Below are positions 48,600 through 57,401 of a DNA stretch of 64,000 nucleotides, piece after piece. Positions within the stretch are counted from its first letter, which is position 1. Each line of letters opens with the position of its first letter. This stretch comes from Niallia circulans NBRC 13626 (lineage in GTDB: Bacteria; Bacillota; Bacilli; Bacillales; Cytobacillaceae). Made by a program: the position numbers and the translations under genes. Below the pieces are notes generated by a model. The model searched no databases, had not been told where the DNA came from, and saw only the letters and a program-made list of their open reading frames with translations. Location: the NCBI RefSeq assembly GCF_001591585.1, contig NZ_BCVE01000005.1, positions 186,001 through 250,000 of the forward strand, written 5' to 3'.

Positions 48600-49580
48600 T
48601 TACAAAGAATAATAATTACTTAAAGAAATAGGCTCTCCATTTTCATGAGAATCATTTGCAGCAAGGGTAGCAGCTAATGTTTGAACACCATTTTCATAGG
48701 ATGACAGGATTAATTCTGGCTGATTGGCAGCAATCGCTTCAATGAAAGCTCGATCCTGGGCCTCATAATAATTCAACTTTGGTCGATACGTAGTAGTTGA
48801 AAATTCATCTGTAATCGTTATATTGGAACCGTTAAAAGCAACACGGAAATTCTTCCCTAAAATTTCTAGACCCATCCGGTGATCTGGTTGTATAAAAGAG
48901 CAGCCTAATTGGCCGATTGCCCCGTTCCTTAAAGTGAAATTGACCGAAGTGACATCTGGTATATCAATATGAGGAATATCCTTTGAAACCAATAGATTCA
49001 TATTTGCATAGATTTTATCTATATCTCCTGCTAAATAGCGAATTAAATCCAAAATATGTGTGGCTTGTTCTACTAATTGTCCACCTGATTTGGATTGTTC
49101 CCGATACCATGGAGTTGGAACAAATTTTGTTAAATAATAGCTGTTAACCATCGCAATTTGTTTGCCTTGTAGATACTCTTTTGCTTTTGCCACTGTATCT
49201 AAGTACCGTAAACAGTATCCTGTAGCACAAATAATCCCAGAAGCTTTAATAACCGCAGTTTTTCTCTTTACATTATCCAGATTTAATCCAACAGGTTTTT
49301 CTACCATAATATGAATGCCCTTTTTAGCAGCCTTTTCCTCGATATCCCCATGGGCAAATGGAGGGACACATATAAAAAGTGCATCCAATGCGGTCTCTTC
49401 CAGCATCTTGTCTACATCTGTATATGCTGGAATATGATATTTCTTCCCTACAGCTGTTGCTTGGTCTTCGGATATATCACATACCGCTGCCATTTCTGCC
49501 TGTTCAATCAAAGCAATATTCTTCAAATGTACGGATCCAATCCCCCCGACACCTATAAAGCCTACACGAACTTTTCTCAT
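48600..49580 (-). CDS. Gfo/Idh/MocA family oxidoreductase (third in operon)
   Basis: The 326-residue protein has a Rossmann N-terminus (VGFIGVGGIGSVHLKNI), the catalytic-site EKPVG (Lys in EKP) and the C-terminal alpha/beta domain with QATHILDLIRYLAG (catalytic His). It would oxidise or reduce a sugar or inositol hydroxyl with NAD(P). The ATG at 49580 follows GAGGAG by eight bases. It is the last gene of the ROK operon. With two more such enzymes and an isomerase in the operon, a multi-step oxidation pathway is likely. Confidence 0.9.
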   Translation of the reverse strand: MRKVRVGFIGVGGIGSVHLKNIALIEQAEMAAVCDISEDQATAVGKKYHIPAYTDVDKMLEETALDALFICVPPFAHGDIEEKAAKKGIHIMVEKPVGLNLDNVKRKTAVIKASGIICATGYCLRYLDTVAKAKEYLQGKQIAMVNSYYLTKFVPTPWYREQSKSGGQLVEQATHILDLIRYLAGDIDKIYANMNLLVSKDIPHIDIPDVTSVNFTLRNGAIGQLGCSFIQPDHRMGLEILGKNFRVAFNGSNITITDEFSTTTYRPKLNYYEAQDRAFIEAIAANQPELILSSYENGVQTLAATLAANDSHENGEPISLSNYYSL

Positions 49581-49593
49581 ACCGGACACTCCT

Positions 49594-50427
49594 CTAAGGG
49601 CTAACCTTTTTCAGATTTAACACGACATCCAGATGCTTGGATGTGTCTTGGGCAAGATACTCTGGCCCAAATGCATAGGCTGGTATTTCAGCGGTTACTG
49701 TATCCTTATAGCCTATGTTCTTTAATGCTTGGTACACTTTTTCCCAATTTACATCCCCTGCTAATAATGGAACAAAGCCAGTAATATTCCCAACGTTCAG
49801 TTTAAAATCCTTAACATGAACTTTTCGGATTCGCTCCCCTAATATGGCAATCCATTGTTCTGGATAGCCATATTGTAATGTATTGCCGACATCATAATAA
49901 GCGCCAATATAATCGGAGCAGAACTCATCAATATACCTTGCCATTTCTAAAGGAGAAAGTAGAAATTTATTCCATACGTTTTCGATTCCCACATGAATAT
50001 TATGTTTTTCAGCTAATGGCAGAACTTTTCTTAACTCATCTTGACTACGCCTATAACAATCAAGGTAAGACGTTTCTTCATTAACTACCCCTGGGACAAC
50101 TAAAACAGTGTCTGCCCCAATATATCCGGCTAACTCTATTTGTTTTTCTACCACTTTTCTCCCTTGTTCCCGCACCTTTTCATCTCGATGGGAAAGAGGG
50201 AACTTCCATAATAGATTCGTAGAAATACTGCTTAAACGTAAACGATAATGCTCAGCCATTTCTCGAATTTGTTTTGCTTCTTCCCTTGACGTATTCATTG
50301 TAAGCCCAATGCCATCTATACTTACATTGAGCTCTACTGCATCAAAGCCAGCATCATGACTGTACTTAAATACCATCTCTAATGGTGTATCATCGGGATA
50401 GCACCACTGATTAATCCCCTTTAGCAT
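49594..50427 (-). CDS. Sugar phosphate isomerase/epimerase (AP endonuclease 2-like TIM barrel)
   Basis: The 277-residue TIM-barrel protein belongs to the xylose-isomerase-like / IolE-IolI family. It starts MLKGINQWCYPDDTPLEMVF and carries DAVELNVS, VGIENVWNKFLLSP (metal-binding Glu), GAYYDVGNTLQYG (metal-binding Asp), RKVHVKDFK (metal His) and TAEIPAYAFG (metal Glu). It should isomerise, epimerise or dehydrate a keto-sugar produced by the neighbouring dehydrogenases. SD GGGAGG precedes the ATG. Confidence 0.88.
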   Translation of the reverse strand: MLKGINQWCYPDDTPLEMVFKYSHDAGFDAVELNVSIDGIGLTMNTSREEAKQIREMAEHYRLRLSSISTNLLWKFPLSHRDEKVREQGRKVVEKQIELAGYIGADTVLVVPGVVNEETSYLDCYRRSQDELRKVLPLAEKHNIHVGIENVWNKFLLSPLEMARYIDEFCSDYIGAYYDVGNTLQYGYPEQWIAILGERIRKVHVKDFKLNVGNITGFVPLLAGDVNWEKVYQALKNIGYKDTVTAEIPAYAFGPEYLAQDTSKHLDVVLNLKKVSP

Positions 50428-50475
50428 CTTTATTCCTCCCTAAATAGCATCCCTTCATACAGCTATATCTATTGA

Positions 50476-51462
50476 TTATTTGATTCCATTCTTTTCTATC
50501 AAAACAGGCCTTTTGCTTTTCACAGATTCATAGCCTGCAAGAGCAACCACCATTGCTTTCAGGCCATCTTCCCCTGTTATAGTAGGTGCAATTCCCTTCA
50601 TCACATTTGCAACAAAGTCTTCTACAAGATCTTGGTTCATATCATCTCCCCAATAATCCCATTTTGCTCCCTCTGCACTATACACCTCACTTTTCTGCGC
50701 AAAGGCATCTACTGACAATGTTCCCTTCGTCCCGATTATTTCTAATGTAACGTCTCCCCATGTTGGGAATGTCTTATTTCTTGACCAGCTACAATCAATA
50801 GAAGCAAACACATTGTTTTCAAATTCCATTGTGACGATTCCGCAATCATCTATCTCATAATCAGAAAAGAGATTATCTACTTCCGCATAGACTTCTTTCA
50901 CATCTGAATTCATATACCATCGCATAATATCCACAAGGTGAACCGTATGATCCATTACAGCACCGCCGCCTGATTTTTCTTTGTCTACGAACCAGCCGCC
51001 TGGGTTAGTACCGCGATTCGTTCCTTTTATAGCAATAATACTGCCAAGTTCCCCTGTCTCGATTATATGTTTCGCTTTTGCTATTGGTGTACTAAAGCGT
51101 ACAGGGAAAGCAATTTGCAGGAATACATTATTTTCTTTGCAAACTTCAATCATTTGCAATGCGTCCTTCCTATTTGTCGCAATCGGCTTTTCACATAAAA
51201 CATGTTTCCCCTTCTTTGCTGCAGCAAGCACATGTTCATGATGCTTATAATTTTCGGAAGTAATGATGACAGCATCTATAGCTTGGTCTAATAGATCTTC
51301 ATAGTTTGAGTAGTAATTGGTACTGTATTTCTTTGCTGCTTCTGTACCACGGATTTCCTGGTCATCTGCGATTCCTGCTAACTCTACTCCATCGATTTTC
51401 TTTAATGCCTCTGCATAGGCGTACGCATGGCCATGAGCAAAACTAATAATTCCTACTCTCAT
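50476..51462 (-). CDS. Gfo/Idh/MocA family oxidoreductase (second in operon)
   Basis: The 328-residue dehydrogenase has a Rossmann start (RVGIISFAHGHAYAYAEAL), the EKPIA motif with the substrate-binding Lys, and GGGAVMDHTVHLVDIMRWYM holding the catalytic His/Asp. The FAHGH cofactor loop is unusual, replacing the common GxGxxG. It overlaps the upstream gene by four bases (ATGA at 51459-51462). Its reaction is inferred as oxidation of a cyclic polyol or sugar at a ring hydroxyl. Confidence 0.9.
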   Translation of the reverse strand: MRVGIISFAHGHAYAYAEALKKIDGVELAGIADDQEIRGTEAAKKYSTNYYSNYEDLLDQAIDAVIITSENYKHHEHVLAAAKKGKHVLCEKPIATNRKDALQMIEVCKENNVFLQIAFPVRFSTPIAKAKHIIETGELGSIIAIKGTNRGTNPGGWFVDKEKSGGGAVMDHTVHLVDIMRWYMNSDVKEVYAEVDNLFSDYEIDDCGIVTMEFENNVFASIDCSWSRNKTFPTWGDVTLEIIGTKGTLSVDAFAQKSEVYSAEGAKWDYWGDDMNQDLVEDFVANVMKGIAPTITGEDGLKAMVVALAGYESVKSKRPVLIEKNGIK

Positions 51463-52472
51463 CGTCTTACCTCCATTTCTTGTTTACGCAATTCTACTAC
51501 TTTTCCTTCCTTTAGTGACTCGATAGCAGCTAACGCAATTTCCATTGCTTTATACGCATCTAAGGGAGTCACAATCGATTCCTCCTTATTCTTGATGCAT
51601 GAAATAAAATGTTTTAATTCTGTTATATATGGATTTTCTTTTAATGGACTTTCCGGCACGGCGACCCCAGCTGAACCTGTATTATTGTGATTAATACCTT
51701 TTACAAGCGGAGTTGATTTCGAGCTATCATAGTGAATAATTCCTTTTTTTCCAGCTATTTCAAATTTTGTTGCGAAATTTTGGTGAGCCCAAGTTCCTTC
51801 CAAATGAGCAATTACTCCGCTTTCAAAGCGCAGTGTCACTAATGCATAGTCTAATTTTGCCATCGCTCTTCCTTGGGCACTTTTGGCATAGACTCGCTCT
51901 ACCTCACCGAAGCACCAGCGTAAATAATCAAAATCATGAATCATTAAGTCTAGCACTAATCCACCACTGCTGTTATAGTCTGCATACCAATCTCTAGAAG
52001 CAGATGGAAAGCCTCCGCCTCTTTTCGTATTTACAACACCTGGCTTGCCAATTTTCCCTTCTTCTATCATTCGCTTTGCGCGCTGGTATTCCAGAAAAAA
52101 CCGCACGACATGACCTACAAAAAGCTTCACGCCCTTTTCCTTGCAATAGTCGATCATTTCTTTGGCGTCCCTTAAATTGCGAGCCAATGGTTTCTCACAA
52201 ACAACTTGGAAACAATCATCTGCTGCTTTTATGACATATTCCTTATGAGATGGAGTAGGAACACAAACAGACACAACATCAACAGCACCAAGGCTTTCGA
52301 TCGCTTCCTCATAGCTTGCAAATGCCTGAACTCCTATTTTTCTTGCCAATTCTTCCGCTTTTTCCAGGTTTTTGTCCACAATTCCAGCTAATTGAACATC
52401 ATCCATGGTTGAATAAGCGAAGGAATGAGTACTCCCCATTGTTCCGGCGCCAATAACTAATGCTTTTAACAT
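51459..52472 (-). CDS. Gfo/Idh/MocA family oxidoreductase (first in operon)
   Basis: The 337-residue dehydrogenase starts MLKALVIGAGTMGSTHSFAY (Rossmann loop GAGTMG), has EKPLA with the conserved Lys and GGLVLDLMIHDFDYLRWCFG with the conserved Asp and His. I choose the ATG at 52472 (GGGAG nine bases upstream) over the GTG two codons earlier. The order ABC importer, dehydrogenase, dehydrogenase, isomerase, dehydrogenase suggests stepwise catabolism of an imported glycoside or inositol-like compound. Confidence 0.9.
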   Translation of the reverse strand: MLKALVIGAGTMGSTHSFAYSTMDDVQLAGIVDKNLEKAEELARKIGVQAFASYEEAIESLGAVDVVSVCVPTPSHKEYVIKAADDCFQVVCEKPLARNLRDAKEMIDYCKEKGVKLFVGHVVRFFLEYQRAKRMIEEGKIGKPGVVNTKRGGGFPSASRDWYADYNSSGGLVLDLMIHDFDYLRWCFGEVERVYAKSAQGRAMAKLDYALVTLRFESGVIAHLEGTWAHQNFATKFEIAGKKGIIHYDSSKSTPLVKGINHNNTGSAGVAVPESPLKENPYITELKHFISCIKNKEESIVTPLDAYKAMEIALAAIESLKEGKVVELRKQEMEVRR

Positions 52473-52521
52473 ATACACACACTCCCTATTCTATTTATCA
52501 ATTCTTTCTCCTTCTAACTAG

Positions 52522-53331
52522 CTATCTTCTAACTCCTCCAAGTGCAATCCCTGCCAGTAAATGCTTTTGCAGAAAAATAAACATGAACAACATGGGAATC
52601 GTGGACAAGACAGCACCAGCCATTAACAGCGGATAGTCCGTAGAATATTGTCCTGAGAAGGTGGAAATCCCAACAGACAATACTCTCATTGACTCAGAGT
52701 TTGTCATAACAAGCGGCCATAAGAAATCATTCCATGCTGCGAGAATCGTAAAGATTCCTAAAGCAGTAAGGGCTGGTGTCGAATTTGGTAAAATAATTCT
52801 CCAATAGATTCCAAAGTACGAACAGCCATCAATTTTAGCTGCTTCATCCAACTCCTTTGGAATGCCCATAAAGAATTGGCGCAGCAAAAAGGTACCGTAG
52901 GCACTGAAAATGCCTGGAACAATCAAAGCGAAGAATGTATCAATCCAGCCCAGCTGTGTTAATGTTGCATAATTTGGTATTAAAATTACTTGAGCAGGTA
53001 CCATAAGCACGGATAGCATTAAAATAAAGAGAACATTTTTCCCAGGAAAATTTAAACGGGCAAAAGCAAATGCAGCTAAAGAACATAAAATAAGTTGACC
53101 AATCGTTCTACCTAAAGTGAGAATAATCGTATTCAGATAATATTTTAAAAAATCCACAGCTTCAAAGACGTTCCCGTAATTCTCGAAATGCCATTCCTTA
53201 GGGATAATCGTCGGCGGAACTTGCATAGATTCTCCAAAAGATTTCAGAGAGGTAGAAATCATCCAGAGAAATGGCACAATCATGATAAAAGCTCCGATAA
53301 TGAGCAGTAAATGTCTAGAAACCCGCTTCAA
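52522..53331 (-). CDS. Carbohydrate ABC transporter permease (MalG family)
   Basis: The 269-residue permease has six transmembrane segments and the EAA loop ELDEAAKIDGCSYFGIYWRI that docks the ATPase, ending GLAGIALGGVRR-like as MalG proteins do (LLAGIALGGVRR). It works with the MalF-type partner upstream. The start is TTG at 53331, six bases after GGGGGG. No ATPase gene is in the operon; a shared MsmX/MsmK-type ATPase is likely. Confidence 0.93.
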   Translation of the reverse strand: MKRVSRHLLLIIGAFIMIVPFLWMISTSLKSFGESMQVPPTIIPKEWHFENYGNVFEAVDFLKYYLNTIILTLGRTIGQLILCSLAAFAFARLNFPGKNVLFILMLSVLMVPAQVILIPNYATLTQLGWIDTFFALIVPGIFSAYGTFLLRQFFMGIPKELDEAAKIDGCSYFGIYWRIILPNSTPALTALGIFTILAAWNDFLWPLVMTNSESMRVLSVGISTFSGQYSTDYPLLMAGAVLSTIPMLFMFIFLQKHLLAGIALGGVRR

Positions 53332-53346
53332 GCAAATCCCCCCTTA

Positions 53347-54282
53347 TTATGAATCGTAATAAACCCATTTCTTTTGGAAAATAAATTGAATAATGGTCAT
53401 CAATAGAATGGCAAGAAACAAGATAAATGCTTGGGCAGAAGCAATCCCCATTTCACCATACTTAAAGCCTGATTCGTAAACGCCATACACAATCGTACGC
53501 AGTGGTTCTAGTAGCGCTGTACTATTACCAATCATGACAAATAATAAGTCGAATACTTGTAAGGAACTAATCATTCCTGTTATAAAAACAAAGAAAATAG
53601 TAGGTGTTAATAGTGGTAAGGTAATGCTAAAAAACTTCCGAGCCCTTGAAGCACCATCAATGTCGGCCGCTTCATAATACGTTTTTTCTATTCCTTGAAG
53701 TCCCGCTAAGATTAAAATGATATTATTGCCGACACTCATCCATATGTAGACGATAATAACGGATATTAAGGAAATCTTCGGGTCAAATAACCACGATGGC
53801 TGCGGAAGATGAAAGATACCTAGAATGTAGTTAATTAAGCCATAATCGGTGTTATATAGCCATTTCCATACCATCCCAACGGCGACCGGCATCGTAACTA
53901 CCGGCAAGAAATACAAGGTACGATAAAAGACAATACCTTTTATTTTTTGATTCAGCATGACTGCTATAAAAATCGCTATAATGACAGTAAATGGAACGGA
54001 AATAAAGGTAAATACTGCTGTATTAATGATCGAACGAAGAAAGGAAGAATCAGTAAATAATTGGATCAAATTTCCCAATCCTACATATTCCGGCGTGGAA
54101 ATACCATTCCATTTTGTAAAGGACAAAGCAAATGAGGCAAGTGCAGGAAAAATATAAAACATAAACAGCCCTAACATGGTGGGAGCAATAAATAAATAGG
54201 CAGCAATGGCTTCACGATTAAATTTCTTTCTCTTTCTTGCCACAGTCTCTGGGCTCTTCTTATTCACTACCATCGTTTCCAA
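53347..54282 (-). CDS. Carbohydrate ABC transporter permease (MalF family)
   Basis: The 311-residue permease has six transmembrane segments after a basic N-terminal tail. The EAA loop reads EKTYYEAADIDGASRARKFF. The start is TTG at 54282, supported by GGGAGA seven bases upstream; the next ATG is too far from it. It forms the channel with the MalG-type protein. Confidence 0.93.
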   Translation of the reverse strand: METMVVNKKSPETVARKRKKFNREAIAAYLFIAPTMLGLFMFYIFPALASFALSFTKWNGISTPEYVGLGNLIQLFTDSSFLRSIINTAVFTFISVPFTVIIAIFIAVMLNQKIKGIVFYRTLYFLPVVTMPVAVGMVWKWLYNTDYGLINYILGIFHLPQPSWLFDPKISLISVIIVYIWMSVGNNIILILAGLQGIEKTYYEAADIDGASRARKFFSITLPLLTPTIFFVFITGMISSLQVFDLLFVMIGNSTALLEPLRTIVYGVYESGFKYGEMGIASAQAFILFLAILLMTIIQFIFQKKWVYYDS

Positions 54283-54367
54283 TCGTAACTCTCCCTTCTT
54301 TCTTGAATTTCCCCCCTTCCCTTTCCATTAGGAATCAATGAAAAGGGAAATTACATTTAAAACCAGC

Positions 54368-55624
54368 TTAATCCTTCTGTTCTTCTTCCAAAATCGCATT
54401 CATTTCAGCAGCAATTTTATCTAAAGCCTCATCAATCGATTTTTGTCCTAAGAAGGCACCTTGGATTTCCGTTGTTTCAATATTTTGCCATTCTGATGTT
54501 TTTTCGGAAACTGGATATGGGACTGCTTTTTCAAGCGCATCTAAGAATATTTGTAAATCAACATTCGGCAGAGAATCTAACCAAACCTTACTAATTTCCA
54601 TATGGGCTGGTGTAGCAAATCCTGTCTCAGCCATCACCGTTGTTCCTTCTTTATTAGATAAGCTTTTAATTAGTTCCCAAGCCAAATCTTCATTTTTTGT
54701 TTTGCTATTCATTGCCCATCCAATACCATGGACAATGGATGTATCTACTTTTCCTTTCGGCAGGGGCGCTACCCCTAAATCCTCTCCAAGAACCTCTTCA
54801 TACTCAGCTGCATGAACAGAAATTTCTGGAGTCATAGCCACCTTCTGAGACATGAACCACTGATCTGCATCTGTTTCGATTTGTGCCTGCACGGTCGGAG
54901 AAATCTTCTTTTCAATTAATCTATTCAAAAATGCAAATGCTTCTTTTGCTTCTGGTGTGTCAAATCCAGACTTTGTTTTGTCTTCACTGATGACATAACC
55001 ACCTGCTTGATGCATTAAGTTATAGTAGCCTGATTGATTTCGCACAACTTGATTTAAATAGCCATAGACTCCTTCGTCCGGTTTTGTAAGCTTTGCACCA
55101 ACTGTCTCTATGTCTTCCCAAGTCCAAGTTTCATCAGGGTAATCTACGCCTGCTTCATCAAACAATTTTTTGTTGTAAAATAGGCCAATAGAATCTACAA
55201 AATATGGAGCAGCATATAGTTTATCTTCATAGGAATAAAGATCCACAACGGCTGGATAATAATTTTCCTTGGCGAACTCTTCGTCTCCTTGAAGAAATGG
55301 TTCTAAATCTTTAATCAAATCAGAAGTTACATATTGATAAAAGTTGGGGCCATTCATCCAAAAAATATCTGGACCACTACCACCTCCCAGACTTGTTCGC
55401 AACTTTGTCCAGTACTCCGCAAACGGAGTATAAGTAACTTTTACATTCACATCAGGATGTTCTTTTTTGAACGACTCAATCGATGCATCAACAGCAGCAC
55501 TAACATTTTCATCCCATAATGCAACTTCTATCGTTTTCTTTCCATCACCCGATGACTTCCCGCCACATGCCACAAGCATGATGGAGATCAACACAAAGAT
55601 ACAAAGGCTTAATAACTTTTTCAT
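54368..55624 (-). CDS. Sugar ABC transporter substrate-binding lipoprotein (family 1)
   Basis: The 418-residue precursor has a lipoprotein signal with LVAC (Cys20) and then GGKSSGDGKK. The mature part has the extracellular solute-binding family 1 fold (IEVALWDENVSAAVDASIES, GPDIFWMNGPNFYQY, YAAPYFVDSIGLFYNKKLFD). It captures an unknown oligosaccharide or glycoside for the two permeases. SD GGAGGGG precedes the ATG. It directly follows the ROK regulator gene. Confidence 0.93.
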   Translation of the reverse strand: MKKLLSLCIFVLISIMLVACGGKSSGDGKKTIEVALWDENVSAAVDASIESFKKEHPDVNVKVTYTPFAEYWTKLRTSLGGGSGPDIFWMNGPNFYQYVTSDLIKDLEPFLQGDEEFAKENYYPAVVDLYSYEDKLYAAPYFVDSIGLFYNKKLFDEAGVDYPDETWTWEDIETVGAKLTKPDEGVYGYLNQVVRNQSGYYNLMHQAGGYVISEDKTKSGFDTPEAKEAFAFLNRLIEKKISPTVQAQIETDADQWFMSQKVAMTPEISVHAAEYEEVLGEDLGVAPLPKGKVDTSIVHGIGWAMNSKTKNEDLAWELIKSLSNKEGTTVMAETGFATPAHMEISKVWLDSLPNVDLQIFLDALEKAVPYPVSEKTSEWQNIETTEIQGAFLGQKSIDEALDKIAAEMNAILEEEQKD

Positions 55625-55684
55625 AATACCCCTCCATTTTCCCTCTAATAATGACTGAATATTCTTTTAATACCTTTCCACTCT

Positions 55685-56890
55685 TTATAATTGAAAACGA
55701 AATTTCCCTTGAAGAATGACCGCTGCCGCTCCCAATAAGTCAAAATCCGAACCCAAAGAAGTACTTTGAATGTTTATGTCCTCTTTTAATATAGGAATCA
55801 CCATTTCAGATAATTTCTCTCTTATCTTTTTGATAAATAAGGGATTATCCTGTACGACTTCTCCACTTATTATGATTATTTCTGGATTTAGTAAGTGAAT
55901 CGTATTAGAAATTGCAATCGATAAGTAGCTGATAATTTCATCAAGAATTTCGATACTTAACTTATCATTCCGTTTAATTGCTTCAATAAAAATTTCAGGG
56001 GTAAGTTTTCGGACGTCATTTTCAATTAAATTTTTTATTAACGTATCACGCCCTTTAGTTAGGATGGAGGAAACGATACTGGAATAAATAGCTGGCCAGT
56101 TTACATAGTTTTCTAGACATCCATTGTTTCCACATTCACACTTTGAACCACCTGGGACAACAGTTGTATGCCCAATTTCTCCAGAGCTTCCTTTGAATCC
56201 ACGATAGATGGTCCCATTAATCATCAAACCGGATCCTACACCATCTCCTATAGTGAGATACATGATATCTTTATAGCTGTTAAAAGAACCAAAATAATAT
56301 TCTCCCACCGCAAATGCATTTACATCATTATCTAAAAAGGTTGGTAAGTTAAACTTTTCTTCTATCATTTCTGTTAGCGGAACATCATAAAGCTTAAGTT
56401 TGGTGTTATAACCAATCATCCCGTTATTGGAATCTACAATGCCAGGAGTTATGATGGAAATCCCTTCGCAAAACTCTAATCGGTCATTCCCTGCGACAAA
56501 CTGTTCCAATAAGTCTATCAAAAGCAAAATAATATCATCACCTTGAAGCTGATTTACTGGATGAACGTTCTTCCTTAAAATTTTTCCTTCTAAGTCCATG
56601 TCAGCCATTTTGATATAAGAATTAGTGATAGATATAGCTATAATGGAATGCTTACTCGGGTTAAAGCGAAGTAATACCGGCTTTCGCCCGCCACTGGAAT
56701 GACCAACACCATCTTCAATTACCATGCCTTTACGAATTAAATCATTGACAGCTGATGTAACGGTAGTAGGGCTTATTTTTATTTCTTTTGCAACCTGACT
56801 TCTTGAAATCGGTCCTTTTTTTCGGATCGTATCTAAAATAATGGATCGATTTAATTCTTGTATGAGCTTTAAATCCCCTGTTCTTTGCAC
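55685..56890 (-). CDS. ROK-family transcriptional regulator (XylR/NagC type)
   Basis: The 401-residue protein has an N-terminal winged helix (about 10-75, GPISRSQVAKEIKISPTTVT) and a ROK sugar-kinase-like domain with TIGDGVGSGLMINGTIYRGF and the zinc site CECGNNGCLENY. ROK repressors bind free sugars to release DNA. The start is GTG at 56890. It heads the operon for ABC uptake and the dehydrogenases, 60 bases upstream of the binding-protein gene, and probably represses it. Confidence 0.92.
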   Translation of the reverse strand: MQRTGDLKLIQELNRSIILDTIRKKGPISRSQVAKEIKISPTTVTSAVNDLIRKGMVIEDGVGHSSGGRKPVLLRFNPSKHSIIAISITNSYIKMADMDLEGKILRKNVHPVNQLQGDDIILLLIDLLEQFVAGNDRLEFCEGISIITPGIVDSNNGMIGYNTKLKLYDVPLTEMIEEKFNLPTFLDNDVNAFAVGEYYFGSFNSYKDIMYLTIGDGVGSGLMINGTIYRGFKGSSGEIGHTTVVPGGSKCECGNNGCLENYVNWPAIYSSIVSSILTKGRDTLIKNLIENDVRKLTPEIFIEAIKRNDKLSIEILDEIISYLSIAISNTIHLLNPEIIIISGEVVQDNPLFIKKIREKLSEMVIPILKEDINIQSTSLGSDFDLLGAAAVILQGKFRFQL

Positions 56891-57290
56891 AAATGAAATC
56901 CTCTCCCTCTACTTACTTTTACCAATGACTTTAAAAAGAAATGAAAATGCTACTTGAAATGAAATATAAATTAGTTCGACTAGGATGAGTATGGTAGGAA
57001 ATGAATGGGGAATCGTGGTATAGGGAAAATTCTATCAACTTACTTTTTCTAGTGTCGTTATTAAGTATGGAAAATAAATATCTTGTGTTGTAAATATGTT
57101 TTTCATAACCATCTAAATATTCGATTTTTCAAACGATAACTGTTTTTATTTCTTTTGACCTCCTTTTATAACCGTAAGATTTTAATGAAGAGCGAGATAA
57201 GTAAGGGAGCTGAAAGGTTAATATTCGTGAAGATAGTGTAGATAATTCCAATATATTATTATCATATTGAAAATAGTACATTTTATAGTT
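56891..57290. other. Non-coding gap upstream of the ROK operon
   Basis: About 400 bases without a credible gene. The minus-strand promoter of the ROK operon should lie at the low-coordinate end. CAAACGATAACTG near 57131 resembles a cre core but has at least two mismatches, so I do not call it. Confidence 0.4.
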
Positions 57291-57330
57291 AAAGAGCGAT
57301 AGTTTTAATAAATAGATTCTACCGCTCTTT
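57291..57330 (-). terminator. Terminator of the surface-protein gene
   Basis: AAAGAGCGATAG (57291-57302) and CTACCGCTCTTT (57319-57330) form a 12-bp stem with one wobble and a 16-base loop, about 70 bases past the stop of the LPNTA protein. The T-tail is short. Confidence 0.6.
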
Positions 57331-57401
57331 ATTGTTATTGATAAATGATTATTAGAATTCCCTGTAGTTAAACCGCAAATAGGAATAAATGGAACCAGAT
57401 C

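Noticed and set aside
57124-57145. cre-like TTCAAACGATAACTG upstream of the ROK operon
   Set aside because: It has two mismatches in the conserved positions and lies about 240 bases from the gene start.
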